Source: Coenobita brevimanus (Eukaryota > Arthropoda > Malacostraca > Decapoda > Coenobitidae). From it: a DNA stretch of 64,000 nucleotides. Positions 11,518 to 22,293 of the stretch are shown here, piece after piece. Made by a program: the position numbers and the translations under genes. The notes beneath the pieces were generated by a model. It did no database searches. It worked only from the letters and a program-made list of their open reading frames with translations, and had not been told where the DNA came from. The stretch's first letter is position 1. Every line of letters begins with the position of its first letter. Location: assembly GCA_032717465.1 (NCBI GenBank), contig CM064671.1, positions 58,230,864-58,294,863 on the forward strand, given 5' to 3'.

Positions 11518-13530
11518 TTGCATCACAAAGTGTCCTTTTTGAGTCACCCTCTGTGGACGAGGTACCCCACTCCCATCAGACTGCTCTCGGTCCCCTTACT
11601 TCCTAGTAGGTGGTTTCCCTTGGCTGCTGGTGCCATTTTACCTGTCACAAATGTACATATGGATACATTAAACACATCTTTAACCACTTGTGTGATCAGT
11701 GACCAGCCGCACGAGTCGCCATCACCTGGTCATTCTCTGGCCGGTGACCCTTTACCCTCCAGGTCATCTGCCAAAACTGCCAATCTGGATGTCCCTTCTA
11801 TCGAGCTGTTACCTGGTGTCTTTGAGGAACACTTTTATATAAACTACTTAGTACTCAAAATGGCTGATGGTACTTCCTTCTGAAACCTGAACTGTTTTCA
11901 GATTCACATTGGCTTAGTTACAGCATGTGAATTTACCCATAAAGTCTCATTGCATGGCGATGGTTCTCTGTTGCTAGAGGCCAGGAATGAAGAGGAGAGT
12001 TAACACATCCTTTCCCTTACTATGATTGCCAGTTATCTAGTGTCTGCCTCTCATCACTTGGCCTTAAATCAGTCTTGCGGGGTTGTGTATTCTTGTGACT
12101 TGATCTCTTATTCTGATTCTTCCCTCCCAGAGGGGCTGGCTCCTCAGGAAGTTGTAGCAGTGTAGAGAATTATGAAGAACGTTGATGGGGTTTTAACACC
12201 CATGCCCACTCTTATCTTGACACTTGATCACCTTACTTTGCCAGAGGTTGTCACTGCTGCATGGTGGAAGCTTAAGGTTAAACCTTTTTTTCCCTAACCT
12301 AGAAGGTGCTATTATTGTCAAAGGTTCGGTCATGTTTGCCGTTCCTGCCAGCGGGAAGCATCTGGCCTTCCTGAGGTCTGTGGAAATTTTGGTGAGTTTC
12401 CCATGGTATGGTTGATTGTTCTCAACCCTCCAAATGTTTGAACTGTGGACGAGTGCATGCAGCCTCCTCGAGGGACTGTGATGTGTGCAAATTTGAGTAC
12501 GAGATTGTTTTTGCCTGAACAAAAGAGAAAATTTTCTTTTCTGTGGCAAAGGCCAGGATAAGGGAGAGGTTCATTCACCCTGGGGTCACCTTTGCTGCTG
12601 TCTTGTATCGCCCTAAAGCTATCCGGCAGGTGCCACTGTCATCACACAATATCCCATTAACTTCTAGGGGTTGTACTTCCCGGCCTTCTCAGCCAGGGGG
12701 TTCCACAGAGGCTGTGCAGCCTGAAAGCAGCTTTTCTTCCTCTAAGGAAGCACCTCTTGTTTCAGGGGGTGTCCTATCTGGGGTGGTGTTTCCTGCATGT
12801 GGAACTGCCTCCCCCATCCCGGTTCCTCCTGTGGCATATGTCCGTGTTGACACTACGTCCTGCCTTGATACATCAGAACTCCCAACGTCCCTCCTGTGCG
12901 TAGTAAGCATCAACGTGGCTCCTTAGAGTGTACAGAGATAGAAACACTGCTGCCAAAGACCTCTGCTGTGGAGCCCATTACTCCTCTTACTCAGGATGCT
13001 CAGTGGTCGGGGCGAGTGCAGTCTGAGAATGGCGTTTCGCTGATGGCCCAGCCACCACCAGACAGTGGCAGTACCCAAGTTGTTGATACATCTACTCAGC
13101 TGCATGAGGCCTTGCCCTCTGAGGGTTCCAGTACTGTGGGATGTGCAACCGGTCATGCACCTTCTCATGGTGGCACTGCCTGTTCTACTCCAGCTAGGGG
13201 AGCTTACAGTCCCCCTGCCAAGCCATCTCTTGCTCCACCATAGAAAACCATTCTCCAGCCCTCTTCTTCTTCTTCCAGGTTATCTTCAACCGAGCAGCAC
13301 ACTGTGCTCCATAACGGTTCCAAGACAAGTGTTGTTTCACCTCAGAGGAAGGGTGTTGTAAGACATTCCTCTTCCTCATCCTCATGTTTGCCTATGGATG
13401 TTCGACATAGGGTGTGGGTTCCTGGTGCTGGGTCGTCTTTCCCATGGGGCTTCCTAAGCATCAATCCAAACCTGCTTGCTTGTCAGGAGGTGTACAGTCC
13501 CACACTTAATAATCTTCCCTCCACTATGGG
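11518..13530 (+). pseudogene. LINE-I ORF1 (gag-like nucleic-acid-binding protein, broken)
   Basis: ORF1 proteins of I-type LINEs coat the element RNA. Two zinc-knuckle motifs are visible: CYYCQRFGHVCRSC (12308-12349, CX2CX4HX4C) and CLNCGRVHAASSRDC (about 12435-12479). They are followed by a segment resembling KERxxLSFxDARxxxRxxF, here FFSVAKARIRERF, as in related ORF1 proteins. The C-terminal part is Ser/Pro/Thr-rich and low in complexity. Frames at 11518, 12543, 12896 and 13304 carry successive pieces, so the gene is broken by several indels. A 36-bp piece is repeated three times at 13495-13598, just before ORF2. Confidence 0.7.
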
Positions 13531-13598
13531 TTAGTCCCACACTTAATAATCATCCCTCCACTATGGGTTAGTCCCACACTTAATAATCATCCCTCCAC
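13495..13598. repeat. triplicated about 36-bp unit at the ORF1/ORF2 junction
   Basis: The string GTCCCACACTTAATAATC appears three times in tandem, each copy followed by ATCCCTCCACTATGGGTTA or a close variant. The third copy runs into the ORF2 start codon at 13600. Confidence 0.9.
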
Positions 13599-13599
13599 T

Positions 13600-15703
13600 A
13601 TGAGTTCTATCATCCAGTGGAATTGTCAGGGTTTAAATGCAAACTTTGAGAAACTGCATCATCTTGTTTCACAATTCGCTCCTCTATGCATATGCATCCA
13701 GGAGACCATGGTTGGCGATGGTCTTCCTTCCGGTCCTTCTGGTTACCGTGCATTTTATTCTGACCCCGTTCCAGTCCAAGGTCATCATGGAGGTGCTGCT
13801 ATCGTCTTTCGCCAGGATATGCCATGCAGTCATCTGGACATCTCCACTCCCATGCAGGCTGTTGCTGCCCGGATGTTTTTATGTAGGCAGAATACAGTTT
13901 GCAGCCTTTGTCTTCCTCCTAGTGCTACTGTTGAACGGGAGGAACTAGAACGCCTTGTTCATGGCCTTCCTTCTCCCTTCCTGTTACTAGGAGATATGAA
14001 TGGTCACCATTCACTATGGAGAAACAGTGAAACCAACCCTCAGGGTGTTATGCTGGCCTCTTTAGTGGAGGATGAGGAGTCAGGCATTTTAAACTCCAGT
14101 AAGATGACATATTTCCATAGCTAGACTGGAACTTTTACTGTCACTGATATGTCCTAATGTTCAGCTGATGCTGTTTTAGATTTTATCTGAGATATGTTGT
14201 CAGACCTGTATGGTAGTGACCATTTTCCGTTACTCTTGACTGCTAGGGCAGGTGGACCTCAGCCACGTCTTCCTCACTGGCGTCTGGAAAAGGTTGACTG
14301 GCCACATTTCAGAGAATTAAGTTCCATTTCCCTTTCTCTCAGTGAGTTTGGCTGTCAGTGAGGCGGTGTAATTTTTCACAGACGTGTTGCACTCAGCAGC
14401 CCCATTATCTATTCCAAGAACGAAGGGTCGGTTTCCCAAATGTCCAGTTCCTTGGTGGAAATCTGGTTGCAGTTCCATGGTGAAAGGTAAATGAGTCGCC
14501 CTTTCTAGACTTCATCATCACTGTGGGGTTCCTCAGTATTTGGTGGCATGTCAGAAGGCATGAGCTCATATGAGGTGGGTCTTAAAGGAGGCCAGGTGTT
14601 CATCCTGGAAAGGTTATGTTTCCTCCGTCAGTTCAAGGACTTCCCTCATTCAGGTGTGGAACCAGGTAAGGAAAATTTCAGGAAAATTTACTGTTCCCTC
14701 CCCTCTTGTTCTATCAGCAGCAGGTGGAACTGTGGTTGATTCTTTTGCTGTTGCAGAGTTGTTTGTTGATCATTTTGCCTGCGTGTCACAGAAGGATGCA
14801 GATTCGCCTTTCGCTTGTCAACGTCGACACCTAGAGTCTCGTGCTCTCAGTTTTGCCTCTTCTGGGGGAGAGTCTTACCATGTTCCATTTTCTATTTCTG
14901 AACTCTAGGCAGCACTGTCACAGTGCCATGATTCTTCACCTGGCTGTGATGATATTCATCATGCCTTTCTACGTCACCTCTCTGATGAGTCCCTTTCGTT
15001 TGTGCTGTCATTGTTTAAAAACGTCTGATTTTCTGGTGAGTTTCTGGCTTGGGGGTGTTCTTTAGTTATCCCCATCCCTAAACCAGGTAAGGACCATCTA
15101 CAGGTGACGAATTATGGGCCTATTTTTCTAACGTCATGTATGTGTAAACTCCTGGAAAGATGGTTAATGTTAGGCTTGTGTGGTTTTTGGAGAGAGGTGA
15201 CTTCTTATCCCTTGCCCAGTATGGTTTGTGAAAAATGTGATCTACCTCTGATGCATTATTGTCCTTGAAATCTTCTGTCTGTGAGGCTTTCTCCACTAAC
15301 CAACACTAGGCCACGGTCTTCTTTGATCTGGAGAAGGCATATGACACTGCCTGGCGTCATGGCATTTTATTTTCTCTTCATGAGTTTGGTCTTCATGGAC
15401 TCTTGACTATTTTTATTCAGCAGTTTTTATCTAACAGGTTTTTAAAGGTCCGAGTGGGAGGAGTGCTTTCCAATGCCCGTGGACTAGAAGATGGAGTACT
15501 AGAGGGGAGTATCCTTAGTGCTATACTCTTTGCTGTAGCCATTAACAGCATTATCAGTATACTTCCTGATGGTGAACGAGGCTCACTATATGTCGATGAC
15601 CTCTCAATTTCCTTCACCACATCTAGAATATCTCAAATAGAGGTAAGTTGCAGCTGGCTCTTTATAGAATTTCTGACTGGGCAGTCTCAGTTTCCGTTTT
15701 TCT
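13600..15703 (+). pseudogene. LINE-I ORF2, endonuclease and reverse transcriptase part (broken)
   Basis: ORF2 nicks target DNA and copies the element RNA. From the ATG at 13600 the APE endonuclease reads SIIQWNCQGLNANFEKL, then ICIQET, then LLLGDMNGHHSLW, the catalytic N, E and DxN motifs of the family. The frame stops at 14124. Reverse transcriptase pieces follow: FFDLEKAYDTAWRHGIL near 15318-15368, LEGSILSAILFAVAIN near 15505, and the catalytic YVDD box at 15589-15600. Coding continues into the piggyBac-like insertion at 15704 and resumes exactly after it at 17677. Confidence 0.8.
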
Positions 15704-15707
15704 TTAA
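15704..15707. repeat. TTAA target duplication, left copy (piggyBac-like 1)
   Basis: TTAA at 15704-15707 is repeated at 17673-17676. The LINE-I coding sequence continues in register across the pair. Confidence 0.85.
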
Positions 15708-17672
15708 CCCCTTAACCGCGGGGCGTCACTTTCGTGACGCTTGGCAGCAGGGGATTATACCGCGTGGCGTCGCTTTTGTGATTCTGTGTTATTTTGAATT
15801 CACCCGGGTTTCCAAGTGAGGGCTTGTATCATCTATCAGTACTGCCAATGTCCAACACTAGTCAGCACTCCTAATCTCATCTGTACTCCCATCCATTGTT
15901 GACAATTTAGCCATTTCTCCCCGTTCTTGACTCCCCTCCCTACCCCCCCTCCATTACCCTATCCTCTCGCCTGCCCGGCCGTGCTATGCTAAGTAAATCT
16001 TCCCTGGAATTTTTCACTGATTTCATCCATTGAAATAAGCCCTATGTCCTATTCTTATACCAAATAATATATACAAGAAAGAAATAAGGTAAGTGAGAGT
16101 GCCATACACCTGGAATTGGCTAATTATCACCTGACAACACCTCACGTGCACTCGTTCGCTAATTTTCGCTGTTTTTTTCCCCTTGAAATATGCCGTATAA
16201 TCTGTTTTTGTAATAAATATACATGTAAGGAGGGAAGGGAGAAGCCTAAGTGATATTTACATTCACCTGGAACTACCTAATTTATAATGTATCGTCTAGA
16301 TTTCCTGCCAATCATATCAGTGCTAGACAAAGCTGTTTCAAGATATAAAATTGGTAGCTCTGAATATATATCTCCTAAGTGGGCCTCTAATCTATTTTCG
16401 TAATAAATATACATGTAAGGAGGGAAGGGAGAAGCCTAAGTGATATTTACATTCACCTGGAACTACCAAATTTATAATGTATTGTCTAGATTTCCTGCCA
16501 ATCATATCAGTGCTAGACTTAGCTGTTTCAAGAAGTAATATTGGTAACTCTGAATAACCCCTAGCAGGCCCCCAGGCTGGCCCTGTGTTATCAGCTCACT
16601 CTCATCATCCGAAGCGAGAGTACGTATGTTTCATCTTGCTGACTTCAATGCCTTTTTTCACCCCCATGCAAATGGCCCTGTGACCTTTACCCCCTATTAA
16701 ACCTCGAGTGGAAAGAGGTAAAGGGCTGACAATTGATAAAAGAGTGACTACGATCTTTCTATTGAGTAAAACAGTGCAAGTGGAATTGTAAATAATGTGT
16801 AAATAATGTGTAAACAGCAAGTGAAAGTAATGAATGTAAATATACGTGAACAATGGAAAATAGTTTTATAAGTTATTTCAAGTGACAGTGCACAACAGTG
16901 TAAATAAAATAGAAATGTAAATAACGTAAATAAAATAGAGAACGTAAATAGAAATGTAAATGAGTAGTATTATAAGAATACGAGTATATACCCTAGGAGT
17001 AATGAAAGTGAAAGTTTCACTCTAGCATGTCTGAATGCTATGAGTTATGAGAGTGAAGATGAAAGTGACATTCACTCTCAATGCCAGTATACAGGACGAG
17101 AAAGTGAATGCTACGTATTTTACTGAAAGAAATTGAATCCCTACAGTGACAATAAACTAATATTACTGAAGGAAACTTATGGATAAAGACTGTAGATATA
17201 TATAAGTGTTATATAGTAATAGAAATATAAAGTGTGAGGTGTTTTATGAATAATAAATGACAGACTACCAAGAGCGAACTAGTGCCAGTGCGACGATCAG
17301 ACGCGCTCGTAATTTCCATTGCTTTCACAGTGATTTTTTTTTTTAGTATGGATCCCAAACTACTTGAAAATTGTAGAATAGTGTTTATAGTGTTTGTATC
17401 TGGCTGTGGTAATCATATTACGGGTTGTCGGGAAGTGTAAAGTGGAGACTTCGTTACCCTACTTCAGAGGTCTCCACAAGTCCTACGGTAACCGACGAAG
17501 GCTCAACAATCATTCCAGGAGAAAGCTGAAGGTATGTGCCATAAGCATATGTAATTTTATTATTCTACGACTAATAACTGATTTTTGGCAAATATTTTTT
17601 GAGAGTCTGTCGGAGCCCAAATAACCCCGCGGCACACGCAAGTCATTGGTAAACAAGCCCGCGGTGTAGGGG
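15708..17672. mobile_element. piggyBac-like DNA element 1 (1965 bp, apparently non-autonomous)
   Basis: The left end reads CCCCTTAACCGCGGG and the reverse complement of the right end reads CCCCTACACCGCGGG, a terminal inverted repeat matching at 13 of 15 bases. It is flanked by TTAA on both sides, the hallmark target of piggyBac elements. No transposase motif was found; the longest open frame (16605-16853, minus) has none. The interior is AT-rich with tandem repeats. The right about 330 bp are homologous, in inverse orientation, to 63662-64000. Confidence 0.8.
16028..16560. repeat. about 190-bp tandem repeats inside piggyBac-like 1
   Basis: Two closely similar copies (starting near 16200 and 16390, period 190 bp) contain TAATAAATATACATGTAAGG and CACCTGGAACTACC. 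A third, more diverged copy precedes them from about 16028. Subterminal or internal repeats are common in non-autonomous DNA elements. Confidence 0.75.
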
Positions 17673-17676
17673 TTAA

Positions 17677-18655
17677 CAAAGACAATGGCTGTGCATTTTT
17701 GTCATCTTCGAGGGGTTCACCCAGACCCTGACTTGTATCTCTATCATCAGAGAATATCTTGTTTGGAAGAGACAGTTTCTGGGCCTTTTGTTTGATAGAT
17801 GACTAATCTGGGCCCCTCATATTCATTCTGTTAAGGCAGCATGCCTAAAAGCTTTAAGTCTTTTGAGGGTTTTGGCTCATACGTCTTGAGGTGCTGACCA
17901 TCAGACCCTGCTCCTCTTGCATAAGTCTCTTATTCTTCCTAAACTTGAATATGAATATGAGGTCTACTCCTCTGCAACAGATGTCCGTCTCCAGTTGTTA
18001 AATTCTATGCATCATGCTGGTGTACATTTGGCAACCAGGGCATTCAGATCATCCCCGATTTCATGTTTGTTGGTGGATGCTGGTGTACTCCCCTTGGATT
18101 TGCGATGCCAGTTGCTGATGATGAGATGTTGATATCGTCTTCACCGCATTCCAGACTTAATTTTTTGTGACTATAATAGTCTCCCAGGATTCACAGTCTT
18201 ATTTTTATGACACTTCTCCTAATTTTCCAAAGCCCTTTGGTTACAGAGTCTGGTCTGTTATGTTAGCCCTGTCTGCTCTGAGACTGGCAGTTTGTTCACA
18301 TCGGATCCCAAGGTAGGGTTCTTGGATACTCTCTCATGTGACATTTTGTAGATCCATTGTTGAAAAAAAAAGCTCACTTCCCTCTCAGGTGTCCGTCTCT
18401 GTCTTTTTAGAACATCCCTCCACTCATGAAGGTTCTGTCCCCGTCTATACTGACGGGTCTAAGACTGATAAGAGAGTAGGATTTGGTGCTGCTTCCCTTC
18501 CTTTAGTAGGGGTGGTACCCTTCCTGGCATTACTTCAGTGTACACGGTGGAACTGACTGAGATTTTATATGTCCTCAAAAGCATTTTTAGTCTCCCCCAA
18601 TCCTTTTTTGTGATTTTTAGTGACTTACATAGTGCTCTGTCAGCCCTGGAGTATT
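17677..18655 (+). pseudogene. LINE-I ORF2, RT thumb and start of RNase H (broken)
   Basis: The coding sequence resumes directly after the TTAA with KTMAVHFCHLRG, a segment that follows the RT palm in I-type LINEs. The RT/RNase H connection is seen in several frames (17917-18132 includes a LILPKLEYEYEVYSSA segment). The RNase H domain starts near 18425 with VPVYTDGSKTDKRVGFGAAS, containing the first catalytic Asp. The domain is cut at 18655 within EYFN by the second TTAA element and continues at 38774. Confidence 0.75.
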
Positions 18656-19004
18656 TTAACACGCCAAGTCCTGACCGATTTTCCACCACTGACTCCCCCC
18701 AATCCCGATCAATTTTGGAAAAAAAATTTTGGGGCTCAACCCTCCGCTTTTGGTGAAAAACATCGAAAATTCATAGAGAAATCGCTCACCTGAGGTTTAA
18801 AATACTCGATACAGCTAGTGGTACTCCTTACGTTACTGGGTTTTCTATCAGGCTTGCTCCAAAGAAAACGAGTTCTGTGGGAGGGTAACTATTCCACACC
18901 ACTCATAAACGGTATTTATTTATTTATTTGGTACGAATTTATATGTAGTACGAGAGTATAATTCACACAGTATTATAGGCAATATGAGCATTGTTTCACT
19001 CACT

Positions 19005-19627
19005 TGTTATGAGTCCATATTATAATTACAAATCATAATAGATAGATAGATAAATAGATAGATAGACAGCTCTATGCGAGCCTGGGAATGGGAAATGATC
19101 TTGCAAGTTACACAGAGGAAAAGCTGACGACAGATTACGAAGTAGCCAGTAAGGAGATGATGCAGTTAGTTGTCAGGAATTCACCGGTGAACAAAGCCTT
19201 GTTGACCATACACACACATACAAACATACTTCGTACTCACACACAGACTTCTAGAACTTTCCAATCACAGGGAAGACACGTGATACGACTCCTGTTTCAC
19301 CAGAATTTAGGAAAGAGAGTTCAGAAGGAAGCTAGCCATAGAACAGACAGGTTGCAGGGAGAAGGGCTTAGCAACTTGAGAGAGAGACAGAGAGAGCGAG
19401 ACAGGGAGACAGGGACTCTACTCATACTCACTCGTGAGTGAGAGACTTGTTAATATTTCCAAGACAAATAAATATAGTCCCATACTATTCTTTACCTCTC
19501 CTGTCATTGCACGGCAAATGGGAAAGAAGATTATCTACTTACAAAGCTACTCAAGTATAACAACTGCTCGTCCACAAGTCTAATATATATAACTTCTCTA
19601 CAAGTAACTACAAAGTCTTTTATGACA
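19005..19627 (+). repeat. LTR-A of tandem provirus
   Basis: It begins TGTTATGAGTCC and ends TATGACA, with 623 bp between outer TG and CA. It differs from LTR-B and LTR-C at about eight shared sites in its left three-quarters, but matches LTR-B and not LTR-C near its right end. Confidence 0.85.
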
Positions 19628-19629
19628 TT

Positions 19630-19647
19630 TGGTAGCAGCGAACGTAT
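19630..19647 (+). other. primer binding site, provirus copy 1
   Basis: TGGTAGCAGCGAACG starts two bases after the LTR-A end. A TGG start at this spacing is the usual place for the tRNA primer site. I cannot assign the tRNA from sequence alone. Confidence 0.6.
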
Positions 19648-20778
19648 ACGAACCTCGTCTACGAATCAACAGTGAATTCCTACAAAATATCAAGATTGAA
19701 AACAAAAAAATACCTCTCACAACCATCAACTCACAACTAGCTCCTGACAGTTCTCTCCAACCCCCCCTCCGTCTCCCCGATCATCATGCTGATGCAGAGG
19801 TGAAGAGGTCACAGGACGCCTTGCAAGTAGTTTAACAATAAATTGATACAAACAATCTTGCAACTTCTACGACGAACCAGCGAACTACAACCATCTACAA
19901 TCAACTACAAGTAACAACTCTACGAGTCGTCTGTATAATCTTCTACACGCACCTACAAGTAGCGGCAGTCTTCATCCTACAACGAGTAAATCACAAGAGA
20001 AAAGGACCGAGAAAACATCGACAAAGAAAAACAAAACAAACAAACGAAGAGTGAGACACGACTCATACCTTATAACCACCAGACCTCACCCTCCTCTCTC
20101 TGCTACATCCACCCAACCCCTGACGCTGACGCAGGAGTCAAGAGGTCAAGACGACGAATCAAATACCAAGTCCATATTCACAACTCATCTTACTCACTCA
20201 TCTTCACTCAAGTTACTCATCGCTACTCATTTACTCACCACAGCTACCAGTGTGGGAAGCCGACGTCACCATGTGCTGAGATGACATCACAATGCGAGTC
20301 TGCCATGCCAAGCAACGTGTGACTGACACCAGGCACCTCTCACCCACTACTTATTACTCATTATTCACATAGCTCCTACTCATACTCATTTATTTTCACA
20401 GTTGAGTTGGAAATTATATGCTGAGGTTTGCCTGGGACAGCTGTTAACAACCACAAGCACCAGGCCATGGAATTTCCTGAGTAATATCGTCCATCAACAC
20501 ACCACTAGAATTATCAACAGATCTTCAATCAAACCTGCATTTTTCTTCCGAGATCGACTTTTGTATCGACACACCTCTACGATCTGTATCAAGTGGGTAA
20601 AATTATACTTACTCATTTCTTCTCAGTGCTAAAATTAGCTATATTCAACTTTTTTTTTTACTTATTTCCATATATACACTTATACACTCACTATCTATCA
20701 TTTATTTCAACTTATTTACTCATCTATTTTGTTAGGACATAAATAAACAAGAGGCGTATTTCATAACACCATATCTTA
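19648..20778 (+). other. provirus copy 1 leader (non-coding)
   Basis: An approximately 1.1-kb stretch between primer site and gag, rich in short CTCA/ACTC words and without a long frame. It would contain the packaging signal and the donor for a spliced env message, neither of which I can place with confidence. Confidence 0.6.
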
Positions 20779-22293
20779 ATGACAGGAATATTTTCGCCAC
20801 CACCCACGTTAATACCAGATGACACACAATTTGCCACAACAACAGACTCACAATTAAGAGAGCACCAAGGCAACACACCAGATGACACACAAATTGCCAC
20901 AACAACAGGCTCACAATTAAGAGAGCCCCAAGGCAACCCACCCCTTGTACAAACCTCACCACACACTAAAGATCAAGAAACAAATACGGCAATTTCAGAT
21001 GATGAGTGGGAAATCCCCTATGACATAGCAAGTGCGGACTTTGTCGCTGACTTGCCCACGTATGCCAATACACTTAACAGGGTTCACCGGTCCGGTCGTA
21101 CATATTCCACCATTCCCTCACACAATGATAAACACGTCCAAGTTGAATTAACAGAGCAAACAGTGAAAATGAATCAAGAAACAAATACCTCTGATCTAAC
21201 AACCACACCTCAAGAGTTTGTGTATTGCGAGGATAAAACTGCCCCAAAATTCTCTGGCACAGACAAAGATCGCATTGATGTCATTTCATTAGTCAGTCAG
21301 TGCGAACAAATGTTCATCAAGCGCCACATACTAGATGAAGAAGAGAAAATTGCTATTTTTTCATCTTGCATAAGCCAGGAAAGATGTCCAGCGAGCAATT
21401 TGCTTCGCTCCGACAAGCTCTATAGGGCTAGGACATATGATGAATTTAAAACTGAATTTTTGAAGAAATTTTCTGGAGGTATGAACTTCTTGCCAGGTAT
21501 AATTCCAGAATTACATAAAATTGTAGATCTTGTAAGGGAGCACACTACAAACCATGTGCTCAGTGAAATAACTGCTGATGTCTCCACAATCAAAAGAACA
21601 TTGTTAGTTACTTTGGAAAACTCTAATTGCATAACAGATGATGGAAAGATGTCCCCAGACCTCGTCGTGGACATCATTGGTTATGTAGCTGCCTTGTTTA
21701 AATTACCTTATAGGACCCTTAAGATCGCCAAGACGATCGCATACACCCCAGGAATGTGCTTGCTAGACTTAATGAACGAGGTAGAGATGCAGTGCAGTAA
21801 AGCAGGTATGGTCGACACACATGCACATTCTGGTAGAATGAGGGTACCTGAGACAGTATCAGCTGTGAAAACATCTACACCGACCCCAAACAGAGAACAA
21901 AATCGATCGTGACCAGAAAGCAGGCAGACCAAACAACCAAACATGACGAGGCCTCACTCCCAGACGCCTTGCTACAGGCAGATTCATAAGTTTTCGCGCA
22001 GCCCGAGCAGGTCTCGCGCCATAAACAACACTTCTTATGGGAAATCACATCGTAGGTCACAGTCAAGGGATAGGTCCATTCTATGTCATTATTGTGCAAA
22101 ACCAGGACACACAAGGTATGAATGCTTTATCAAGGCAAAGGAGGACAAACAAAAGACACAAGGATTTGGTCCTTACTGTAGGCATCATAGATACCAAGGG
22201 CACTGGACCAGTGATTGCAAAACAGTAGAAAAAATTGTGTCTATGTTCAAATCGGGGGAAGACCAAGTCATGACAAAAAACGAACAAATGTAA
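20779..22293 (+). pseudogene. gag: provirus copy 1 gag (one internal TGA)
   Basis: Gag forms the particle and binds RNA. The frame opens at the ATG at 20779. Residues about 13-54 are two copies of a 21-residue repeat, each starting DDTQ and containing SQLRE. A capsid-like middle part follows. The frame stops at TGA 21910-21912 but continues in the same frame through a Ser/Arg-rich basic segment to two zinc knuckles: CHYCAKPGHTRYEC (22084-22125) and CRHHRYQGHWTSDC (22177-22218), where the second Cys is His. It ends at TAA 22291-22293. The same TGA is in copy 2, so it is either an old lesion or, less likely, a read-through site. Confidence 0.8.
22275..22281 (+). promoter_or_regulatory. -1 ribosomal frameshift slippery site, copy 1
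   Basis: The heptamer A AAA AAC sits in the gag frame with the canonical X XXY YYZ phasing, 12 bases before the gag stop. A -1 slip enters the pol frame. Gag-Pol fusion by -1 frameshifting is standard for this element group. Downstream RNA structure was not assessed. Confidence 0.8.

Noticed and set aside
20732..20966. Minus-strand repeat-containing frames opposite gag
   Set aside because: They are shadows of the duplicated 63-bp repeat in gag.
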